Source of the DNA: SYIM01 sp041182885
GTDB lineage: Bacteria > Pseudomonadota > Gammaproteobacteria > Burkholderiales > Burkholderiaceae_E
Reading direction: 5' to 3'
NCBI GenBank assembly: GCA_049423065.1
Contig: JBMSQB010000009.1
Coordinates: forward strand, 1 to 64,000
DNA: 64,000 nt
Position numbers and translations under genes: made by a program
Notes under the pieces: model-generated
Told to the model about the DNA's origin: nothing
Databases searched by the model: none
Seen by the model: the letters and a program-made list of their open reading frames with translations, nothing else
In this document: piece by piece, positions 59,485-64,000 of the stretch
Position numbering within the stretch: position 1 is the stretch's first letter
Layout: each line of letters starts with the position of its first letter

Positions 59485-60518
59485 GATGCGCTGGTACCGG
59501 TCTTCAGGGAATCAGCGAGCGCGTGCCAGTCGGATGGGTCCATGAAACGATCGCCACCGCGAAAGAGCGAGATCTGGTCAAGCACGCCGCCGTAATGCGC
59601 CTGCAGCTTGCGTCCCAGTTCTGCCGGCGAGTCGAGCAGCACCATCTCGTCGAGCAGGTCGTCAGGAATCAGTGCCGACATGGCGCTCCAGGCTTTGGCG
59701 CGGCTCAGTTCGCGCAGCCTTGGCATCAGATCGCCGAAGCCGACCGAGTCGAGAACCGGCTGGTAGGTGGGTGTTGACCCGTAGAACGCGATAATTCCGC
59801 GAAAATGGGCGCGCAGTGCCTGGTGCTGCTCGTCGTCATGAACCACGCCGGCGAGTACGCAGCAAGCGCTCCGAAATGGCGTGCTCACCCCCGCCTCGGC
59901 GCGCGATTGGGCAATCGCGGGGTGCAGTGTGTCGCGCAGGTACCGGGCGGTGGTGAATGCGTGAAAATGGACACCGTCGGCGGTACGCGCAGCAATCCGG
60001 AGCAGGGTGGGACCCACCGATGCGATCCAGACCGGGATCGGCCCTGCTCCCTCGGGCAGGGGGGCAGGTGTAAATTCCGGACTGCCCAGGGTTGCTCGCC
60101 AGTGCTGACCCTCGAATTTCGGGCTGTCGCCGTCTCGCCACGAGCGCCAGATTTCGCGGACACAGTCGATGTATTCGGCCAGGGCATGACCCGCTCCAGG
60201 CCAACTCATGCCAAAGCGTCGCTCGATATGCGCCTTCACCTGGGTGCCCAGGCCCAGCACCATCCGGCCGCCGCTTATCCGATGCAGATACCACGCGGAT
60301 TGTGCGGTGACGTAAGGCGAGCGACCGAACGCCACTGCAATTGCGGTACCGAGCTCGAGCCGATGGCTTGCGCCGGCCACCGCCACCAGCGGCAGGAACG
60401 GGTCGCAACTTGCCTCGGCCGACCAGAGCGATCGGGCGCCCAACGCCTCCGCCATCCGTGCACACTCGCCCGCTGCTTCGGGATCGACACGATGGGTAAG
60501 CCTGATTTCAAGGTCCAT
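59481..60518 (-). CDS. LLM-class flavin-dependent oxidoreductase (TIGR03617-like)
   Basis: 345 aa. Luciferase-fold: LWSAEASCDPFLPLVAVAGA, GTAIAVAFGRSPYVTAQSAWYL, GRMVLGLGTQVKAHIERRFGM and IPVWIASVGPTLLRIAAR match the F420/FMN-dependent LLM pattern, including the GTQVKAHI stretch common in F420-type sets. Betaproteobacteria seldom use F420, so FMN is more likely. Start ATG 60518 is tentative, since no good RBS is seen; ATG 60554 would add 12 residues. Overlaps the CoA transferase by ATGA. Confidence 0.87.
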   Translation of the reverse strand: MDLEIRLTHRVDPEAAGECARMAEALGARSLWSAEASCDPFLPLVAVAGASHRLELGTAIAVAFGRSPYVTAQSAWYLHRISGGRMVLGLGTQVKAHIERRFGMSWPGAGHALAEYIDCVREIWRSWRDGDSPKFEGQHWRATLGSPEFTPAPLPEGAGPIPVWIASVGPTLLRIAARTADGVHFHAFTTARYLRDTLHPAIAQSRAEAGVSTPFRSACCVLAGVVHDDEQHQALRAHFRGIIAFYGSTPTYQPVLDSVGFGDLMPRLRELSRAKAWSAMSALIPDDLLDEMVLLDSPAELGRKLQAHYGGVLDQISLFRGGDRFMDPSDWHALADSLKTGTSAS

Positions 60519-60569
60519 GGCGAGTTGTCTTACGGTGGGTTGCGGGCCAACCATGGGTTGGTATGACCG

Positions 60570-61763
60570 CTAGGAAGCTGCCGGCATGAGACGACGCCCG
60601 TTGTCGTACATGATTCGGCGAATCTGATCCGGAGCGAGACCGCCGAGTGCCTCGGACGCAAAGTCGCGCGGTGTCGGGACACCCTCGGCATGCGGATAGT
60701 CGGAGCCCATCAGCAGGCATGAGTCAGTGCCGATTGCCTGAACAATGCTCGCCACCTTGTCTTCCGGATAAGCGACCACAAAGCAGTGCCGCTTGAAGAT
60801 TTCACTGGGTCGATGTTTGAGCTGCCCACAGGGCCAGTGGCCATTTTTGGCCATGCCGCGCGACAGATCCATTTTCTCCAGGAAGGCGGGCAGCCACTTC
60901 GCACCGTTTTCGACGCTGCAAAGCCGGATATTGGGGAAGCGCTCGAAGAAGTTGTAAAAAATGAATGACGACAGGGTCATCTGCGCAGCCAGATCGCTGA
61001 AACCGAACATCCAGGTGAAAGCGGTCTGTCCGCGTCTGCGTGGCTGAAACTGCTGCTCGCCCCACAGTCGCAGCATTGGGTGCAGGAAGTTGCAGTCGGC
61101 GATGTGGAAGGTAATGGCGACCGACGCCTCGTTCAGTACGGCAAACACGCGATCGAATGCCGGATCGGCGGGTGCGCGGCCGGCATAGGGTCCCATCGGC
61201 ATCACGACCGCGCGCGCGCCCTCACGCACCAGCCACTGCGCCTGTTGATGAGCATGGTCGATATCCCAGAGCGGAAGAAAGGGTGTGAGGTAAAGCCGGT
61301 CCTGGACATTGAATCCCCATCTTTCATGCATGTAGCGGTTGTAGGCGTGCAGCACTGCCTCGCCAGCCCGTTCATCGTCGAAGTAAGCAAGCGCGGCAAG
61401 AATTTCGCCGGGAAAGATCATGGCGCCCTCGACGCCGAACTCATCCAGCTTGGCGAGCCGTGCCTCACTGTCGTCCATGTCGGGAGTGGGCTGGATCCAT
61501 CCGTCAAGCACGGGCTTGCCAGCTTTCATCGCCCGCAGCCAGTCTTTCAGGCGCCCGGGGGGCGGTACCAGCCCGTCGGGGTTGCTCTCGGAATTCTCGA
61601 GATAGCGGCTCCCGAGGTGAAGACCGAAGCGGCCATCAGGCCCGTACTTTCTTGCAAGCAGCCAGCGCTCGTGAAATTCCTGCGGCAGAAAACGCTGGAA
61701 GAAGGAAAAATCGCGCTCGTGAATATGGCTGTCGCAATCGAATATCGGGCCAGAGTAGCTCAT
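60570..61763 (-). CDS. Amidohydrolase-2 family protein (ACMSD-like)
   Basis: 397 aa. N-terminal metal motif FDCDSHIHERDFSFF (D-x-HIH, His13 and His15); MPMGPYAGRAPADPAFD; ITFHIADCNFLHP with another metal His; MGSDYPHAEGVPTP near the C-terminus is the conserved Asp with D-x-P-H as in ACMSD/gamma-resorcylate-decarboxylase-like proteins. Start ATG 61763 with the weak RBS GGAT; the TTG 33 bases upstream is less likely. First gene of the leftward arm, read from the divergent palindromic region. Confidence 0.87.
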   Translation of the reverse strand: MSYSGPIFDCDSHIHERDFSFFQRFLPQEFHERWLLARKYGPDGRFGLHLGSRYLENSESNPDGLVPPPGRLKDWLRAMKAGKPVLDGWIQPTPDMDDSEARLAKLDEFGVEGAMIFPGEILAALAYFDDERAGEAVLHAYNRYMHERWGFNVQDRLYLTPFLPLWDIDHAHQQAQWLVREGARAVVMPMGPYAGRAPADPAFDRVFAVLNEASVAITFHIADCNFLHPMLRLWGEQQFQPRRRGQTAFTWMFGFSDLAAQMTLSSFIFYNFFERFPNIRLCSVENGAKWLPAFLEKMDLSRGMAKNGHWPCGQLKHRPSEIFKRHCFVVAYPEDKVASIVQAIGTDSCLLMGSDYPHAEGVPTPRDFASEALGGLAPDQIRRIMYDNGRRLMPAAS

Positions 61764-61790
61764 GTTCAGTTGTGATCCGCACACTAATGT

Positions 61791-61802
61791 GAACAATTGT
61801 TC
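61791..61802. promoter_or_regulatory. 12-bp perfect palindrome GAACAATTGTTC between divergent operons
   Basis: GAACAATTGTTC is perfectly symmetric and lies in the 107-base region between the amidohydrolase gene (minus, start 61763) and the crotonase gene (plus, start 61871). A -10-like TAAAAT is at 61805-61810 on the plus strand, only two bases from it. Fits an operator for a repressor acting on both arms; the TetR protein at 56689 is the nearest candidate. Confidence 0.55.
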
Positions 61803-61870
61803 GCTAAAATCAGGACCGAAGCAAGCCCGGCATTGAGCGGCCCCCTGTCCATGTATGGGAAGACCTCACC

Positions 61871-62725
61871 GTGAATACCCAACACATTCGCTACGCAGTC
61901 GCAAACCGGATTGCGCGCATCACCCTGGCAACCCCGCACAATCGCAATGCGCTCAGTCTGGCGATGCGGGCCGAGCTGGTCCAGGCACTGAAGCGCGCCG
62001 AGCGCGACGATGAGGTCTCGGTGGTTCTGATCGATGCCGATGGGCCGGTGTTTTGCAGCGGGTACGACCTGGTCGCTGGCGGTAATGCACCTGAGGGCGG
62101 CTGGATATCCGAGCGCTACTTCGATGGCTGGAGTGATCAGTTCGCGCGCCACGCCATCCGGGATTGGCTCACGATCTGGGATCTCATGAAGCCGGTCGTC
62201 TGCAAGGTGCACGGTGCATGCCTGGCGGGTGGAACCGAGCTGATGTCGATGTGCGACATTGTCTTTGCCGCTGATGACGCGCGAATCGGGTATCCGGCGG
62301 TTCGTGCCCAGGCGTCGCCAGACACCGCGTTTTTTCCGTGGAAGATGACGATGGCTCAGGCCAAATACATGCAACTCACGGGCAACTCGATCTCTGGCCA
62401 GCAGGCAGCCAGATGGGGCTGGATTGCCAAGAGCTTTCCTGCGCAGGAGCTTGACCAGCAGGTCGAGAACGAAATCATCGCCCTGGCCTCGATTGCGCCG
62501 GACCTGCTTGCGGTCAACAAGGGTTGCATCAACGAAACTTATGAAAACCTTGGCTTCAAGAATGCACTCAACGCAGGCGTGCATTGGCACATGCTGAGTC
62601 TGCAGCGCGTACGGCCCAGTGCGGGCGAATTTCGGCGCCGGGTGAGCGAGGACGGGATGAAAGCTGCGCTTCGCTGGCGCGACCAGCCGTTTGATGCAGT
62701 CGATCTTCAGCGTCCTCGAAGCTGA
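61871..62725 (+). CDS. Enoyl-CoA hydratase/isomerase family protein
   Basis: 284-aa crotonase. DADGPVFCSGYDLVAGG and HGACLAGGTELMSMCDIVFA are the oxyanion strands. At the usual catalytic Glu positions the sequence reads IGYPAVRAQASPDTAFFPW, so neither Glu is present; Asp in SPDT may substitute. As with the crotonase at 57365, this is not a routine hydratase. Start is GTG at 61871 with GGGAAG upstream. First gene of the rightward arm, before the acyl-CoA dehydrogenase. Confidence 0.87.
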   Translation: MNTQHIRYAVANRIARITLATPHNRNALSLAMRAELVQALKRAERDDEVSVVLIDADGPVFCSGYDLVAGGNAPEGGWISERYFDGWSDQFARHAIRDWLTIWDLMKPVVCKVHGACLAGGTELMSMCDIVFAADDARIGYPAVRAQASPDTAFFPWKMTMAQAKYMQLTGNSISGQQAARWGWIAKSFPAQELDQQVENEIIALASIAPDLLAVNKGCINETYENLGFKNALNAGVHWHMLSLQRVRPSAGEFRRRVSEDGMKAALRWRDQPFDAVDLQRPRS

Positions 62726-62757
62726 ATCCGGACACCGCCCTCCATGGAGCCTTCGTC

Positions 62758-63924
62758 ATGAATTTTCAGGAATCCGAAGATATCGCTGCACTGCGCGACA
62801 CGATCCGCCGCTTCATCGCAAAGGAGATCAGCGACGAGATGGTGGCCGCCTGGGACCGCGATGACGATTTGCCCCGCGAGATGATGCAAAGACTCGCGCA
62901 GCTTGGGCTATGCAGTCTTTGTGTGCCGGAGGCCTATGGCGGCATGGGACGTGAAGTCGTTGCAATGACCGTTGCCATCGAGGAGTTGTCACGCTGCAGC
63001 GTGGCGCTCGGGTCTTTCTTCAACATGAATGTCAATTATGGCGCGCTGAATTTTGCGGAGTCTGGTTCGGAAGCGCAGAAGCGGCGCTTCATGCCCGAGC
63101 TCCTCAAGGGGCAGATGCTGATCGCCTATGGACTGTCCGAGCCCGACGTAGGCGCCGATCTCGCGAGCGTAAAAACCCGGGCAGATCGGCACGGTGACAC
63201 GCTGGTCATCCACGGCGCAAAGCGCTGGACGACCGGCGCACGGATTGCCGATTACATCTACACACTGGTTCGCACCGGGCCACCCGAAGCGCGACGCAGG
63301 AATCTGTCGTTCGTACTGATTCCTCCCAGCGCCAAGGGCGTGACGCTGGTTCCGATGCAGGCTCTTGGTACCAACGGGCTCGGCTTGTTTGATGTCATTT
63401 TGGACCAGGTTGAGGTTCCGATCGAAAATCTAATGGGCGGCGAGCCTGGCTGGAACAATGCCTGGTCCACGCTTGCGGGTCCGGCGCTCGAGGTGGAAAA
63501 GCTTGGGCCGATCGCAATTGCTGTGGGTATTGCCGAGGCTGCAGTGGCGGAGGCCTGGGCCTACAGCCAGCAGCGCGAGCAGGGCGGGGTCAAGATATGC
63601 GCGCATCAGGCGGTACGCCACACGCTCGCCGATGCCCAGACCCAGCTTCAGGCGTGCCGACTCATGATGCAGCATGCCGCCTGGCTGGTCGAGCAGCGCA
63701 TGCCCAGCGCTGTCGCGACCTCAATGGCCAAGGTCTTTGTCGCCGAAACCACCCGCAATATCGTGATCAACTGTCAGCAGCATGTCATGGGCGCGTACGG
63801 ATACGCGCGTGGCTTCGGCATGGAGCGTCATGTGCGCGATGTGCTCGGGGTCCCGATCTACGGCGGGTCTACGGCGATTCAGCGCAACAATATTGCCAAC
63901 CTCATGAAATTGCCCAGGCAGTAA
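62758..63924 (+). CDS. Acyl-CoA dehydrogenase
   Basis: 388 aa. FAD motif AYGLSEPDVGADLASV, VIHGAKRWTTGARIA, FGMERHVRDVLGVPIYGGST (IYGGS in place of the IYEGT-type Glu), and VMGAYGYARGFGM. Glu247 in EVEKLGPIAIAVG lies at the alternative catalytic-base position, so activity remains possible. Start ATG 62758 with GGAG upstream. It lies 32 bases after the crotonase gene, and another CoA transferase starts 13 bases after it. Confidence 0.9.
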   Translation: MNFQESEDIAALRDTIRRFIAKEISDEMVAAWDRDDDLPREMMQRLAQLGLCSLCVPEAYGGMGREVVAMTVAIEELSRCSVALGSFFNMNVNYGALNFAESGSEAQKRRFMPELLKGQMLIAYGLSEPDVGADLASVKTRADRHGDTLVIHGAKRWTTGARIADYIYTLVRTGPPEARRRNLSFVLIPPSAKGVTLVPMQALGTNGLGLFDVILDQVEVPIENLMGGEPGWNNAWSTLAGPALEVEKLGPIAIAVGIAEAAVAEAWAYSQQREQGGVKICAHQAVRHTLADAQTQLQACRLMMQHAAWLVEQRMPSAVATSMAKVFVAETTRNIVINCQQHVMGAYGYARGFGMERHVRDVLGVPIYGGSTAIQRNNIANLMKLPRQ

Positions 63925-63937
63925 CGGAGCGCTTCTC

Positions 63938-64000
63938 ATGACTGCAGCGATGCCATTGACAGGCTACCGTGTTCTCGATCTTGGACGGGTCCTGGCTGCG
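63938..64000 (+). CDS. Class III CoA transferase, N-terminal fragment (runs off the window)
   Basis: Only 21 codons are visible: MTAAMPLTGYRVLDLGRVLA. The GYRVLDLGRVLA start closely matches GIRVLDLGRVIAG of the CoA transferase at 58231, which is the family's opening motif. ATG is preceded by GGAG and follows the acyl-CoA dehydrogenase stop by 13 bases. The gene continues beyond 64000. Confidence 0.7.
   Translation, partial: MTAAMPLTGYRVLDLGRVLAA

Overview
High-GC (roughly 65%) chromosomal DNA with the gene content of a Betaproteobacterium, most likely Burkholderiales (Alcaligenaceae, Comamonadaceae or Burkholderiaceae-like). The strongest clue is ten Bug/TctC-type periplasmic receptor genes, a family expanded in Bordetella, Achromobacter, Cupriavidus and relatives. 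The rest is catabolic: amidohydrolases, CoA transferases, acyl-CoA dehydrogenases, crotonases, LysR and TetR regulators. I saw no tRNA, rRNA, CRISPR array, insertion sequence or phage gene, and no gap above 250 bases lacks a gene.

Layout. (1) 1-9.8 kb: four Bug receptors, a tautomerase, a membrane spermidine-synthase-like protein, an ACMSD-like amidohydrolase and an N-acyl-D-amino-acid deacylase. (2) 9.8-22.0 kb: two divergent operons from a 186-base region at 17501-17686. Leftward run livKHMGF, a lipoyl E2 acyltransferase, a group-D flavin monooxygenase-like protein and a VOC protein. Rightward run a beta-hydroxyacid dehydrogenase, a cupin, a fused E1 alpha-beta 2-oxoacid dehydrogenase and an SDR. 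E1 and E2 of what is probably one complex are thus split over the two arms; no E3 is present. (3) 22.1-23.1 kb: a DCC/DUF393-COQ7 fusion protein. (4) 23.2-35.0 kb, all leftward: TauD-type dioxygenase, two Bug receptors, an AtuA pair, D-2-hydroxyacid dehydrogenase, HpaI-type aldolase, SMP-30 lactonase, muconolactone-isomerase-like protein, a complete TctC-TctB-TctA transporter and an amidohydrolase. A LysR gene diverges at 35116 with a perfect T-N11-A dyad three bases before its start.

(5) 37.4-55.5 kb: 17 leftward genes with no gap above 34 bases and several ATGA overlaps, apparently one 18-kb operon. It codes for three Bug receptors, AMP-forming and ADP-forming acyl-CoA synthetases, a CoA transferase, an acyl-CoA dehydrogenase, a crotonase, a luciferase-like flavoenzyme, a nitronate-monooxygenase-like enzyme, a cyclase/hydrolase, a cupin, an APH-like kinase with two obscure partners, and a thiolase-like protein lacking the nucleophilic Cys next to a DUF35 Zn-ribbon/OB protein (an Ltp2-like retro-aldolase arrangement). 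A divergent LysR gene at 55679 has a strikingly AT-rich leader. (6) 56.7-64.0 kb: a second beta-oxidation-like locus, with a leftward arm (amidohydrolase, LLM flavoenzyme, CoA transferase, crotonase, TetR) and a rightward arm (crotonase, acyl-CoA dehydrogenase, start of another CoA transferase) either side of the palindrome GAACAATTGTTC.

Together the genes suggest uptake and CoA-dependent breakdown of several carboxylic acids (alicyclic, terpenoid or aromatic). No substrate can be named from sequence alone. Functions are family-level calls made by reading; no database search was run.
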